A program made the position numbers and the translations under genes. The notes under the pieces were generated by a model. It saw nothing but the letters and a program-made list of their open reading frames with translations. It was not told the DNA's origin and searched no databases. From assembly GCF_028464065.1 (NCBI RefSeq), contig NZ_CP116808.1, forward strand, positions 1,677,001 to 1,741,000: a DNA stretch of 64,000 nucleotides, given 5' to 3'. The DNA is from Saprospira sp. CCB-QB6. GTDB taxonomy: Bacteria > Bacteroidota > Bacteroidia > Chitinophagales > Saprospiraceae. Shown one piece after another: positions 53,323-62,578 of the stretch. Positions within the stretch are counted from its first letter, which is position 1, and each line of letters starts with the position of its first letter.

Positions 53323-55521
53323 CTAGTACATATCAGCGCGATTATCTTTGATATTCATATCATTTTTGATCGCCTCCAAAAGCATTTCGCGGAAACCTGC
53401 GGGACTGCTTGCTGCTACAGGCAACATAGCACGCATTACAAAATTACGCTTTTGCTGTACTGCATTAGGCATATTCTCCAAAGAAGGTCCTTCTTGCTTA
53501 TTGATCAACTGAATCATATAAACACCTTGCTCTCCAGCAAAAGGCTTAGATACTTTTCCTGTTTCCAATACATCAGCTACAGCAGTAAGCTTAGGCTCTA
53601 CACCTCCTACTTCACGAATAAAAGGAGCATCATAACGAACACCATTAGCAGTTTCTACTTTGGCTGTGCTGTATTTACCTCCCATAGCTTCAAGAGAAGT
53701 AACCCCTTCTAGCTTTTTGAGAATAATTTCAGCTTTCTTTTCATTGCGAACAATGCGCTCTACTTCTGCACGAACACTATTGTCTTCAATACTAGCCAAA
53801 CCTTTAGCTGATTTGCTCGCTAATCCAGCAACCACTACAGCCGAAACTGTATTGTGCTGAGGATCAGTAAAGACAAAAATACGACCAGCAACTTCTCCTT
53901 CCTGAGCCTCTTTGTGAGCCCATTTGATAATATCTGTAGCATTAGATCCTTGCAACCCCTGAGTCAATACATAATCGTTAATTTCTAGACCCGAAGCATT
54001 GCTCAAACGAAGATTTGGATTCTTCTTAGCAGCCTCTTTTAGCTCTTCAACAGTACGATTGTTGGCCATAAATTCATTGGCTTTAGCTTCTGCCGCTTTT
54101 TCTGTTTCAGTAGAAGGAAGAACTGGCTCACTCTTATATGCTAGACGAAGACCTACTTTGTTGGTCCCAAACTTATAATCTGTAATCTGGATAAGGTGCA
54201 TAGCGTTTTGTGTCTGAATGATTTCAAAGCTATCCTTTTTCCCCATATCAAAGATATAGTTTTCAAAGGGAGCGCCATAGCTATCACCACGGCCACGATA
54301 ACCCATTTTACCAGCTTTATCTTTAGTACTCATGTCTAGACTATGAGCAGCAACGAGCTCCTCAAAGTTAGCCGTACCTGCAACAAGCATTTTACGCAAA
54401 GAATCTAGCTCCATATAGGCCGCTTGCATAGTGTTAATATCACGACGATTCACTGGCTTCATGATATGGCGACAAGCTACAGAATCAGGCATAATCTTGC
54501 GATCCATCACTTTAACTAGCTTGATTTGCCCCAAATTGTCGAAATAAGGACCATAAACTTGGCCTTTATCCATGCTAAAGAGTGTGTCCTTAATACTAGC
54601 ATCCTGCCATTTATCCTCTGTATAATAGATAGGATCTAGTTGAATGCGGTTAGTTTGTGCATAAGCAGTATCCTCTTGCCCAGAAGTTTTGGCAAAGTCT
54701 ACCACCATGCTAGCATAGTTCTTCTTATAATTTGCTGTATCTGTAGATGAAGCTTGTACATCAAATACTACATATTCAACAGACACACTAGCCTCGCGCT
54801 CATACGCTTTGGCGTGCTCCTGAATGTATTTATTAAGGTCAGCATCAGAAATACTTACTTCAGCATTATCGACATCTGCATACAATACGCGACTGAAGTT
54901 AAAGTCGTATGTTCTGTTTTTACGAGCGTACTCTGCATTAACCATCCATGCAGGAGCATAGATTCCCTTTTGGAGCATTGCAGTGTACTTGGCTGCCAAA
55001 CGCTCATCCGCTACAGATTTTTCTAGGGCCTCCCAAGCATTCAAAAACTGAATTTCCTGATTGGTCAATTCTGAAGGGCTTTTTTCTTTGGCTTGAAAAT
55101 AAGCGTTACGTTGCTGCTCGATCATGTTGCGATCAACGCCTGCTCCCATTTGAGCAAACTGCTGTTGCACCAAAGGACTAATATTTTCTCCAGTAAATAG
55201 ATCTGTCAATTCCTCTTCAGTAACAACAATGCCCAGCTTTTTGGCCTGTTGCTTATAAATAACATTGCTCAAGAGATCTTTCCAAGCTTGTTCACGAATT
55301 TGCTCTTGACTAGCTTGAGCGCCTTCATAATTTTTAATGTAGACCTCAAAGTCTTCACGGAGAACATCCTCTCCGTTAATTTTTGCTACAATTCGCTGCT
55401 GAGCGCCCATTCCGCGGCCCACTGAGCTTACATCCATAAAGAGGAAGCCCCCGATCCCTAGAATCACTAGCCCCATCATCACCCAACCAAACTGGTTGCG
55501 AATCTTTCCTAATACTGCCAT
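53323..55521 (-). CDS. PpiD/SurA-type peptidyl-prolyl isomerase
   Basis: 732 aa periplasmic foldase anchored by one helix (about 13-30). SurA-N-like domain about 40-200 (KINGEDVLREDFEVYIKNYE, NVIYKQQAKKLGIVVTEEELTDLF). A parvulin domain about 345-455 (VACRHIMKPV, ANFEELVAAHSLDMSTKDKAGKMGYRGRGDSYGAPFENYIF, KKDSFEIIQTQNAMHLIQI). A second, degenerate PPIase-like region follows. It probably helps outer-membrane protein folding. Length and layout match Bacteroidota PpiD proteins. Confidence 0.92.
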   Translation of the reverse strand: MAVLGKIRNQFGWVMMGLVILGIGGFLFMDVSSVGRGMGAQQRIVAKINGEDVLREDFEVYIKNYEGAQASQEQIREQAWKDLLSNVIYKQQAKKLGIVVTEEELTDLFTGENISPLVQQQFAQMGAGVDRNMIEQQRNAYFQAKEKSPSELTNQEIQFLNAWEALEKSVADERLAAKYTAMLQKGIYAPAWMVNAEYARKNRTYDFNFSRVLYADVDNAEVSISDADLNKYIQEHAKAYEREASVSVEYVVFDVQASSTDTANYKKNYASMVVDFAKTSGQEDTAYAQTNRIQLDPIYYTEDKWQDASIKDTLFSMDKGQVYGPYFDNLGQIKLVKVMDRKIMPDSVACRHIMKPVNRRDINTMQAAYMELDSLRKMLVAGTANFEELVAAHSLDMSTKDKAGKMGYRGRGDSYGAPFENYIFDMGKKDSFEIIQTQNAMHLIQITDYKFGTNKVGLRLAYKSEPVLPSTETEKAAEAKANEFMANNRTVEELKEAAKKNPNLRLSNASGLEINDYVLTQGLQGSNATDIIKWAHKEAQEGEVAGRIFVFTDPQHNTVSAVVVAGLASKSAKGLASIEDNSVRAEVERIVRNEKKAEIILKKLEGVTSLEAMGGKYSTAKVETANGVRYDAPFIREVGGVEPKLTAVADVLETGKVSKPFAGEQGVYMIQLINKQEGPSLENMPNAVQQKRNFVMRAMLPVAASSPAGFREMLLEAIKNDMNIKDNRADMY

Positions 55522-55782
55522 AACTTTGTTCTACTTAGCGTTGGTTGAACAGATTTTTATGTAAATAATTTTCTTTATTCCTTTCTCTCAAAAGGTGCTT
55601 TTTAAAGGGGTTTGCGCTTGACATTTAGCCAAAAAAGCCCCTAAAAATGCTTGCAAAAATAAACATTTTTTTAAGGGCCGAGCAAATTATAAGTGCAAAA
55701 AAGCCCTTAGCCCTTCATTTTTTGAGCTTTAAAGCCATTGCAAACAAAAGATTTTCTGCTCACTAGCCCCTTTTGGTCCAGC
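55522..55782. other. Intergenic region with no gene
   Basis: About 260 bp, AT-rich, between the PpiD-like gene (minus) and a mosaic repeat. Nothing coding is seen; it should contain the promoter of the PpiD-like gene. Confidence 0.5.
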
Positions 55783-55937
55783 AGGCGGCGAAGCCGCCGC
55801 AAAGGAGCGCAGCGACGCGGCTGAGGGATGGACAGCAGTGGCCCAAAGGGCCAGACCCAGCCGCCGAAGGCGGCGCAGGGCCGAGCGAACAGCGAGCTGC
55901 GAAACAGCCCGACCCGACCGAAGGGAGGGGCAGCCCC
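55783..55937. repeat. GC-rich mosaic repeat (copy 17, CAGCCCC type)
   Basis: Inverted: CAGGCGGCGAAGCCGCCGC ... GGCTGAGGGATGGACAGCAGTGGCC ... CAGACCCAGCCGCCGAAGGCGG ... GGGCCGAGCGAACAGCGAGCTGCG ... ACAGCCCGACCCGACCG ... GGGGCAGCCCC plus an A-run. Confidence 0.85.
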
Positions 55938-55945
55938 AAATCCAT

Positions 55946-57274
55946 CTACTTCTCTGTCGTCTTTTTATACAGGTCTTTTTCTGCTACGGCCTCAATTAGA
56001 CTCCCCTGCTCCAACTTCTTAGAAATAGCATCAAAGGGAGCGATGACGACTTGCTCGCCTGCCTTTAAGCCAGAGGTAATTTGGATGTAGCGATCATCTT
56101 GAATGCCCGTTTTTACTTCTTGCAGGCGGACAGAATCGGCCATTTGGACAAATACATATTCCTTTAGGCTAACCTCCTCTCCTTTTCTGACTTGCTCCTC
56201 GGCTTCCTCATCTTCTCGGCTAGTGACGGCTGCAATGGGAAGAGACAAAGCATTGGGAATGCTATTGGTGCGAATTTCTGCAGAGGCTGAAAGTCCTGCT
56301 CTAAAGGGGGGCTTATTGGGATCAACTTGTAAGTCCTTATAGCTTTCTTGCGACATCAATATGCGCACCTCAAAGTTGGTTACCTGATCCGACGTGAGCG
56401 CCATAGTGCTCAGGCCCGTGGCCGTGTTGGCAATATGAGTCACTAGGCCCAAAAACTTGCGGTTGGGATAAGCATCTAGCTCAATATCTGCCGAATCGCC
56501 TCGGTTGAGTTGTAAAATATCGCGCTCATTCACATCTACACGGACCTCTATGGAGCTGAGGTTAGAGATTTTTAGAATGGGCGTTCCCGCCATCTGAATG
56601 GTTCCAACTACCTGCTCGCCTTGTTTTTTGTAAAGCTTAGACACCACCCCGGCCATAGGCGCATAAATAGAGGTTTGCGAAAGGTTTTTCTGCTGCTCCC
56701 GCACCGTGGCATCGGCACTTTCTACATTAAACTTGGCTGAGCGGATGCTCTCGTCTAGGGCCGCAATATTGGCCTCGGTAGAGCGGAGGTTGGTCTCCAT
56801 GGTTTCTAGCTCAGCCTTAGAAATAACACCCTCGTCAAAAAGGGTTTTGTTCCGATCGTAATTGACTTTGGCTTGGGCCAACTGCACCAAGAGTTGATCT
56901 TTTTGGGCCTTGATGTTCCCCAATTGCGCTCTAGCCGATTTGGCACTAGCCGCTGCCCGTTCAACCACAGAAGCCAAGGCTTCGGGGTCAATTTTGGCCA
57001 ACAACTGCCCTTCCTTGACATTTTCTCCTTCTTCTACCAAAAGCTCGACGATGGTTCCCGATACATTGGAGGTAATTTCTACCTCTGTGGCGGGAAATAG
57101 TTTTCCACTCGCATAAACCGACTCGACAATTTGCCGCTTTTCGGCAGCTTCTACGGCCACTCGAATCGCCTTAGACTTTCCGTCTTTGCGGAAAATCACA
57201 ATCAAGGCCGTTGCTATAAGCACCAAACCGATAATCCAGATAATGGGACTGATGCCCTTTTTCTTCTTTGCCAT
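55946..57274 (-). CDS. Periplasmic adaptor subunit of an efflux pump (HlyD/MacA type)
   Basis: 442 aa. One N-terminal membrane helix (about 9-26) with a positive start (MAKKKKGI), then the adaptor layout: barrel-sandwich (SVYASGKLFPATEVEITSNVSGTIVELLVEEGENVKEGQLLAKID), a long alpha-hairpin (85-200) and a return lipoyl half (SIYAPMAGVVSKLYKKQGEQVV), then a beta-barrel (IEVRVDVNERDILQLNRGDSADIELDAYPNRKF). It links an inner-membrane transporter to TolC; the adjacent upstream gene is the TolC part. No transporter gene is in the window. Confidence 0.93.
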   Translation of the reverse strand: MAKKKKGISPIIWIIGLVLIATALIVIFRKDGKSKAIRVAVEAAEKRQIVESVYASGKLFPATEVEITSNVSGTIVELLVEEGENVKEGQLLAKIDPEALASVVERAAASAKSARAQLGNIKAQKDQLLVQLAQAKVNYDRNKTLFDEGVISKAELETMETNLRSTEANIAALDESIRSAKFNVESADATVREQQKNLSQTSIYAPMAGVVSKLYKKQGEQVVGTIQMAGTPILKISNLSSIEVRVDVNERDILQLNRGDSADIELDAYPNRKFLGLVTHIANTATGLSTMALTSDQVTNFEVRILMSQESYKDLQVDPNKPPFRAGLSASAEIRTNSIPNALSLPIAAVTSREDEEAEEQVRKGEEVSLKEYVFVQMADSVRLQEVKTGIQDDRYIQITSGLKAGEQVVIAPFDAISKKLEQGSLIEAVAEKDLYKKTTEK

Positions 57275-57281
57275 AGCCTTC

Positions 57282-58709
57282 TTAGTTTTCTTGGGGAGTA
57301 TTCAGTCCTATCCCTCTATAAAAATCAAGGACCTTTAGTTTGAAAAGTAAATCATATTTGGCCTGCACCACCGAAGAGGCCGCTGAGGTCAACATATTTT
57401 GTACAGAACTGAGCTCAAACCCATTGACAATGCCCAGCTCAAAGCGTTTGCGGGTGTTTGCCGCAGAGGCCGAGGTGGCGGCCAAGCTTTTTTGGGCCGC
57501 TTCTAGGCTTTTTCTAGCCGCTTTAACATCGGTTAAGGCTCTTTGGATATCTGCCTTGAGCTGATTTTGGGCCTGACTGCTATTTAACTTGGCCAATTCT
57601 AAGTTGAGTTTGGCCCGATCAATCGCAATCCGCGTCTGTAAGCCATTAAAGATAGGGACCGATAAGTTGATGCCTAGGTTGGTGTAGAGGTTGTTCCCCA
57701 CTTGCTCAAAATAAGGAGTGGTTCCCCCTTCTATGGTCTGTACTGTAGGAAATTCTACGGGAATTTGTGTCCCATTGACATCTAAATAAAGGGTTTGAGT
57801 AGTTTGCTCTGTCGTTCGGTCTTTAGCCGCCGAAGAATAGTTGGAAGTCAAGGAAACATAGCCCCCTAAGGTAGGCATTAAGCCCCCTTCCGCTATCTTG
57901 ATCGCCATATCTGCACTTTCTTCTCTCAAGCGATTGGCGGCCATATTGGGCATATTGGCCGCCGCTTCTAGATATAGCTCCTCCAAGCTTTCTAGCTCTC
58001 GGGCTGCAGGCAACTCCATTTGCATCACCTTCAAACGGATATTTTCATCTACGGGCATATTGATGAGGACCTTGAGATTGACATAAGCCAACTCAATCGT
58101 GTTTTCTGCATTAACGATGGCCTGCTCATCTCTAGCCTGCTGCGCTTCTAGCTCCAAACGGCTATTATCAGGCAAGTTGCCCGCTTTAATCTGCTTGAGG
58201 GTTTGGACCAATTGCTCTTCGGTCAAGGCTTTTTGTGCCTGCAAAACCTGCAAGTTTTCCTCCGCCAGCAAGACCTGCAAATAGGCCTGAGCCACTGAAA
58301 GGGCGTTGGTCTGCTTGGCCTGCTCCAAATCCTGCGCACTCGCCTGAACATCCAATCGACTTTGCTTGAGCTGATTGCGCAAACGCAACCCCTGATAAAT
58401 CGGAAAATTGGTATTGAGCGAAAGCTGAGAAGACTGCGTGCTCTGATTGACATACTGATAGGAGGTAAAATCAATCGAACGCCCCAAGTTCAAGCCATGC
58501 CGAAAAGAGGCATTTAATGTAGGGTAAAACGCCCAGCTCGCTTGCTTACGGTTCAGCTCGGCCTGCCGCTGCTGTATACCCGCCTGCTTGATCTGGGGGT
58601 TGTGCTGCCAAGCATAGTTAATACAAGCAGCCAAATCAAGACTATCTTGCCCAAAAAGAGGACTCCCCCCTAAAATGAGCAAAACTAAAACTCCATAAAA
58701 TTGACGCAT
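57282..58709 (-). CDS. TolC-family outer-membrane efflux protein
   Basis: 475 aa, starting at the ATG (58709) of MRQFYGVLVLLILGGSPLFGQ, a clean signal peptide. The longer frame up to 58919 runs through a GC-rich repeat and is not coding. Two OEP repeats of long helices are visible (ACINYAWQHNPQIKQAGIQQRQ, ALSVAQAYLQVLLAEENLQVLQ, NQLKADIQRALTDVKAARKSLEAAQKS). It ends 7 nt before the adaptor gene in the same operon and forms the outer channel of that pump. Confidence 0.93.
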   Translation of the reverse strand: MRQFYGVLVLLILGGSPLFGQDSLDLAACINYAWQHNPQIKQAGIQQRQAELNRKQASWAFYPTLNASFRHGLNLGRSIDFTSYQYVNQSTQSSQLSLNTNFPIYQGLRLRNQLKQSRLDVQASAQDLEQAKQTNALSVAQAYLQVLLAEENLQVLQAQKALTEEQLVQTLKQIKAGNLPDNSRLELEAQQARDEQAIVNAENTIELAYVNLKVLINMPVDENIRLKVMQMELPAARELESLEELYLEAAANMPNMAANRLREESADMAIKIAEGGLMPTLGGYVSLTSNYSSAAKDRTTEQTTQTLYLDVNGTQIPVEFPTVQTIEGGTTPYFEQVGNNLYTNLGINLSVPIFNGLQTRIAIDRAKLNLELAKLNSSQAQNQLKADIQRALTDVKAARKSLEAAQKSLAATSASAANTRKRFELGIVNGFELSSVQNMLTSAASSVVQAKYDLLFKLKVLDFYRGIGLNTPQEN

Positions 58710-58809
58710 AAGGGATTCTTTTATTTGCTTCAAATTAAGGCTAAAAATAAGAGTTCTCCAACAAGTTCGATAAAAAGCAGGCTTTTCTAGATAGTTCGAG
58801 TTTTGTTTT

Positions 58810-58953
58810 GGGGCTGCCCCGCCCTGCGGGCGGGTCGGGCTGTGCGCGGGCTCGCTGTTCGCTCGGCCCTGCGCTTTTTTCGCTGCGCTCAAAAAGCTTG
58901 GTCTGGCCCTTTGGGCCACCCTTTTCCATCCCTCAGCCGACGGGCCTGCGGCC
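58810..58953. repeat. GC-rich mosaic repeat (copy 18, CAGCCCC type, inverted)
   Basis: Forward: GGGGCTGCCCCGCC ... GGTCGGGCTGTGCGCGGGCTCGCTGTTCGCTCGGCCC ... TTTTTTCGCTGCGCTCAAAAA ... CTTGGTCTGGCCCTTTGGGCC ... CCATCCCTCAGCC. It shows the CAGCCCC-type termini in the opposite direction. Confidence 0.8.
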
Positions 58954-59140
58954 CTTTGCCGAGTTTGTGAGACTGTTTAAAATTTTGTGTGCACCCTTTC
59001 CCCCCTAGGGACAAGCCCCTACTTTTTCAGACACCCCCAACAGTCTTTCTCAACTTTACAAATGCCATTTTACAAATCCCGAATAGCTTTCCCTTTGAAT
59101 TGTTTGGAGCTTGGCTCCGAAATCACGCTATTATATAGAC

Positions 59141-59341
59141 CTATAGGTTAAAACCTACAGCAATCAAGGAGACCCAGCTACATCCAATAAAAATGGGCCG
59201 AAGGTTAAAACCTTCGGCCCATAACTAGAGGAAAACAGCCAATTTTACCGCCAAAAGATTTAAATCAATGCGGGTTTTAACCCGCATTCCATAAAAACAT
59301 TGCGAAGCAATACCACCCTTGCTGTAGGTTTCAACCTACAG
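59141..59341. repeat. Four palindromes with GGTTNNAACC core
   Basis: CTATAGGTTAAAACCTACAG (59141-59160), arms GGGCCGAA (59195-59220), arms AATGCG (59267-59288), and CTGTAGGTTTCAACCTACAG (59322-59341). A mosaic repeat follows directly. The 58954-59468 gap holds no gene. Confidence 0.85.
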
Positions 59342-59344
59342 TAT

Positions 59345-59463
59345 CGGCCTAGCGATGTGCAGCAGTGCGGCGAAGCCGCAGACCAAGGCCGTCAGGCCGC
59401 AGGGCCGAGCGAATAGCGAGCTGCGAAACGTAGCGCCGACGAGCGAAGTGAGGCGGAGGCCCC
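59345..59463. repeat. GC-rich mosaic repeat (copy 19, inverted)
   Basis: GGCCTAGCGATGTGCAGCAG ... GGCGAAGCCGCAGACC ... GGGCCGAGCGAATAGCGAGCTGCG ... CGTAGCGCCGACGAGCGAAGTGAGGCGGAGGCCCC. It ends 6 bp before the stop of the protease gene. Confidence 0.85.
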
Positions 59464-59468
59464 AATAC

Positions 59469-62036
59469 CTACTCCTTCAGAAAGCGATCTTGTAGGCCTA
59501 AATTAGGCCAATGCAAAATATAGAGCCCTGCGGGCCATTGGCCCAAAGAGATTTGGCCCGACCACTGTCCGCTGGCTAGTTGGCGGCCCTGTAAGTCATA
59601 AATCATCCAAAGTTCGCCTAATTGAGGGGGCGACTTTAGGTAGAGGGCCTGCCGAGCGGGTTGGGGATAAAGCTGCATTTGGGATTGGGCAATGGGGTTT
59701 AGGCCATCGGGCGAATCCACTTGCAGACAATAATCTTTGGTCTCACCAAAGCCCGTATCGCCACAGCTGCTAAAGGCGCCAGAGCCCCATTTGAGCTGCC
59801 AGCGACTGCGGTAATTGCCCAGCCAATGGGTGGGAATCGTCAGTTGGTCTACATAAGTTGTTTGCATTTGGCTAATTGTGGGAGAGCTCCAGACCAATTC
59901 GAGGCTATCAAACTGCCCATTGCGGTCCAGATCTACCCAAAGCCCCAGGCGCCAATTGGGAAAAGGGCTACTGCCCGTGGCCCAGCTCCAGTGAATGGGG
60001 TAAGTTTGGCCCGCTTGCAAAAAGAAGCTGCTATCATAGGCGGCATAGCCATTTGCAACAACAGAAGAAGCATAACTACTATCGCCCAGTTGCAGCGCTG
60101 TCAACCATTCAAAGTTGTTATTAGCAAAGGGAGCGCAATAATTTAGATCGCGGCAACTGCCACAGCCTGCCGTGCTCAATTGTAGATTTAGGCTATCTAA
60201 ACTAGGGCTAGCGCAGTTGGACCAAAGGCGAATCTCATAGGCTTGGCAGCTATCTAGGTTGGGCAAAGTAAAGTTATTTTGACTGCTTTGGAGTGTTTGG
60301 CTACTCCCCTGCCCTATTGGGCCATAAGTTAGCGTATAGCTTTGGGCGGCGGCTATCTCTGTAAAAGAGAGGGCCAAGAAATCGCCGCCGCTGCTATCCA
60401 ATTGCCAAAGTTGAGGGGCATTGCAGCAGCCTTGGCTCTCCCAAAAAACATAATTGGTATCGGCAGAAGCTTGGCCGTTGCAGCTCGACCAAAGGGCAAG
60501 TTCGTAAGTTTGGCAGGGCTGCAGTTGGTCCAAAAGCAAAAAGCTATCTGTAGTGCTGAGCAACTGCCAGTTGCTTTGGCCCAAAAGGCGGTAGCGCAAA
60601 AAGCTGCTATCGGCTTGGCTGCTCCAAGAAAGCAGCAGGCTATCGGGCTGATTGGAAGAAAAAGATAGATTATAGGGGGCCGTGCAGCTAGGCAATTGGC
60701 AATCACTATATTCCGCAGCGGCTAAGGCTTGGGCTAAGTTGAGGCGACCGCCAGAAAGGCAAAAGGTATCGAGTTGGGGCAGGCTATCTACTCCCGCTAA
60801 AATGGCATTTTTGACATAAAGGGCGGTGGCTGCGGGCTGCAATTGGGCCAGATAAGCCAGGCGGGGACAAGGCAGGCTATAAATCAGGCCAATCGCTGCA
60901 GTAACTAAGGGCGCCGCTGCCGAAGTACCCGAAAAATTGCCCATGCTTCCCCCTTTCATTTGGGTATATAGGCCATCGCCAGGGGCGGCTAGGTCAATAC
61001 TTTGGCGACCAAAACCAGCGGCGGTCACCTTTTGGTCGCTACGGTTACTATTGGTCACCGCAATCAGGTAAGGGCTGGGGCTATGTGTGGGCAGGTCGCC
61101 TACTAGGTCCACATTATTATTTGCATTAGAGGTAGAGGCCACGACCAAAATACCAGCTTGCCCCAAAGAGTCAAAGAGATTGGTCAAAACGGGAAAATCA
61201 GTAGCCAGCACCTCATCTACGCCCCAAGAGGCATTTATGGCAACGATTAGGGCTCCTTTTTGGCCGCCAGAGCGGTTATAGGCTCTTCTTTGGGCCAAGG
61301 GGTAGGCATAAGCAGCTATGGCTTCGGCCTCATTGCTGCCGCCACCGACCACCGTCAGCAGTTGGCTGTACCAGTCAATGCCAGTGCCTAAGCTATTGTT
61401 ATTGGCTTGGCCCACAATCAAGCTACTGACGGGACTACCATGGCTAGCGCCAAAGGTTCCGCCTGAAATCTCATCATTTTGGTTGAAGCTAGACCAGCCT
61501 TTAAAGTCGTCAATAAACCCATTTCCATCATCATCTAAGCCGTTGTTTGGAATTTCGGCGGTATTGGTCCAAAGGCGGCCTTGCAATTCTGTTAGCGTCG
61601 TATCCAGTCCATCGTCAATAACGGCCAAAACGAGCTGTTGGCCCAGGGCTGTTTGGCCGCCCTGCGCCAAGTCCCAGGCGGTGGTGGCATCAATATCGGC
61701 ATCAACCAAGCCACCATTGCTGCCATTATTTTCCAGATGCCATTGTTGATTAAAATCGGGATCATTAGGAATCAGGCGAGGGCGCAATGAATGATTTTTT
61801 TGTAGGGCCACTACTCTAGGCCAATTGGCTAGTTCTTGGGCGGCAGTTGGTCCTAGTTGCAGCTCCCAAATATTGAGAGCAGGGACCAAGGGACGAAGCA
61901 CTCTTAGGTCCCAATGGCTAGGCCATTTTTGGGCCTCTATCTCTTCGCTATAGGCTAATTGGACAATCCAACTTTCTTGAGCAGCTAAAGAAAAGGTAAA
62001 AAATAAACAACAGAGGGTGTAGAGGTAGTTTTTCAT
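59469..62036 (-). CDS. T9SS-secreted S8 subtilisin-like serine protease
   Basis: 855 aa. Signal peptide ends LAAQE. An inhibitor-like prosegment (21-88), then the S8 domain: Asp141 in AVIDDGL, His199 in GASHGSPVSSLI, Asn near VASTSNANN and Ser372 in SGTSAAAPLV. Two Cys-rich fibronectin-type segments follow (440-560, 560-640) with CQTYELALWSSCNG-type motifs, a beta domain (650-770), and a C-terminal sorting domain (MQLYPQPARQALYL, WMIYDLQGRQLASG, WPAGLYILHW). It should be surface or extracellular. The Asp motif is DDG rather than the usual DSG/DTG. Confidence 0.93.
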   Translation of the reverse strand: MKNYLYTLCCLFFTFSLAAQESWIVQLAYSEEIEAQKWPSHWDLRVLRPLVPALNIWELQLGPTAAQELANWPRVVALQKNHSLRPRLIPNDPDFNQQWHLENNGSNGGLVDADIDATTAWDLAQGGQTALGQQLVLAVIDDGLDTTLTELQGRLWTNTAEIPNNGLDDDGNGFIDDFKGWSSFNQNDEISGGTFGASHGSPVSSLIVGQANNNSLGTGIDWYSQLLTVVGGGSNEAEAIAAYAYPLAQRRAYNRSGGQKGALIVAINASWGVDEVLATDFPVLTNLFDSLGQAGILVVASTSNANNNVDLVGDLPTHSPSPYLIAVTNSNRSDQKVTAAGFGRQSIDLAAPGDGLYTQMKGGSMGNFSGTSAAAPLVTAAIGLIYSLPCPRLAYLAQLQPAATALYVKNAILAGVDSLPQLDTFCLSGGRLNLAQALAAAEYSDCQLPSCTAPYNLSFSSNQPDSLLLSWSSQADSSFLRYRLLGQSNWQLLSTTDSFLLLDQLQPCQTYELALWSSCNGQASADTNYVFWESQGCCNAPQLWQLDSSGGDFLALSFTEIAAAQSYTLTYGPIGQGSSQTLQSSQNNFTLPNLDSCQAYEIRLWSNCASPSLDSLNLQLSTAGCGSCRDLNYCAPFANNNFEWLTALQLGDSSYASSVVANGYAAYDSSFFLQAGQTYPIHWSWATGSSPFPNWRLGLWVDLDRNGQFDSLELVWSSPTISQMQTTYVDQLTIPTHWLGNYRSRWQLKWGSGAFSSCGDTGFGETKDYCLQVDSPDGLNPIAQSQMQLYPQPARQALYLKSPPQLGELWMIYDLQGRQLASGQWSGQISLGQWPAGLYILHWPNLGLQDRFLKE

Positions 62037-62110
62037 ATTATGCTTTTAAGGATCTTTGCCACTTATTAAAAGACTATATTAGACAAATAATACTAACTAA
62101 AAATAATCCT

Positions 62111-62539
62111 ATGAAACAAATCCTAAGCATTCTGCTCTCTACAGTGCTTTTATTCAGTTGTCAGACAAGCAAACAGCTAGCAGAAAAAAGCGTCATTGGA
62201 GACAGCTATTGGAAGGTTTATGATTATAAAATAAAAAACGTTCAAGAGGAACAGTTTGGCAAGGCCTTGCAAGAGGTAATAGCTAATCAAATTTTTGATC
62301 AGGCTATCATTCAAATTCAAGACAGTACATTTTACATACAGTCTCAGAAAGAGAAAACGGATGCTAAAATCATCGCTAGGCAGGCAGACTTTCTTCTTCT
62401 TTATGATGCCAAAGAACAGAAAGAAATTAAGTTTCCTTATGAACTAGACGCTAAAAACAAGAAGTGCGTCTTTCGTTTTCCTGGCTTTGATGGAGAAGGA
62501 GAAATCTTGCTTTATAGCGAGCAAATTCCTATGCCTTAG
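62111..62539 (+). CDS. Small lipoprotein, first of a tandem pair
   Basis: 142 aa with lipobox VLLFSCQTSK. No family recognised. It ends in a near-identical C-terminal 45 residues to the next gene (QKEIKFPYELDAKNKKCVF ... GEILLYSEQIPMP), but the first 90 residues match less well (about 50 per cent by eye). A duplication with gene conversion of the 3' part is likely. Confidence 0.85.
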   Translation: MKQILSILLSTVLLFSCQTSKQLAEKSVIGDSYWKVYDYKIKNVQEEQFGKALQEVIANQIFDQAIIQIQDSTFYIQSQKEKTDAKIIARQADFLLLYDAKEQKEIKFPYELDAKNKKCVFRFPGFDGEGEILLYSEQIPMP

Positions 62540-62578
62540 TCAGTTCTTTTAATAAAACACAAACCTAAAAGTAATTCT

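Noticed and set aside
58710-58919. N-terminal extension of the TolC-type protein
   Set aside because: It reads through a GC-rich mosaic repeat, and the signal peptide begins at the ATG 58709.
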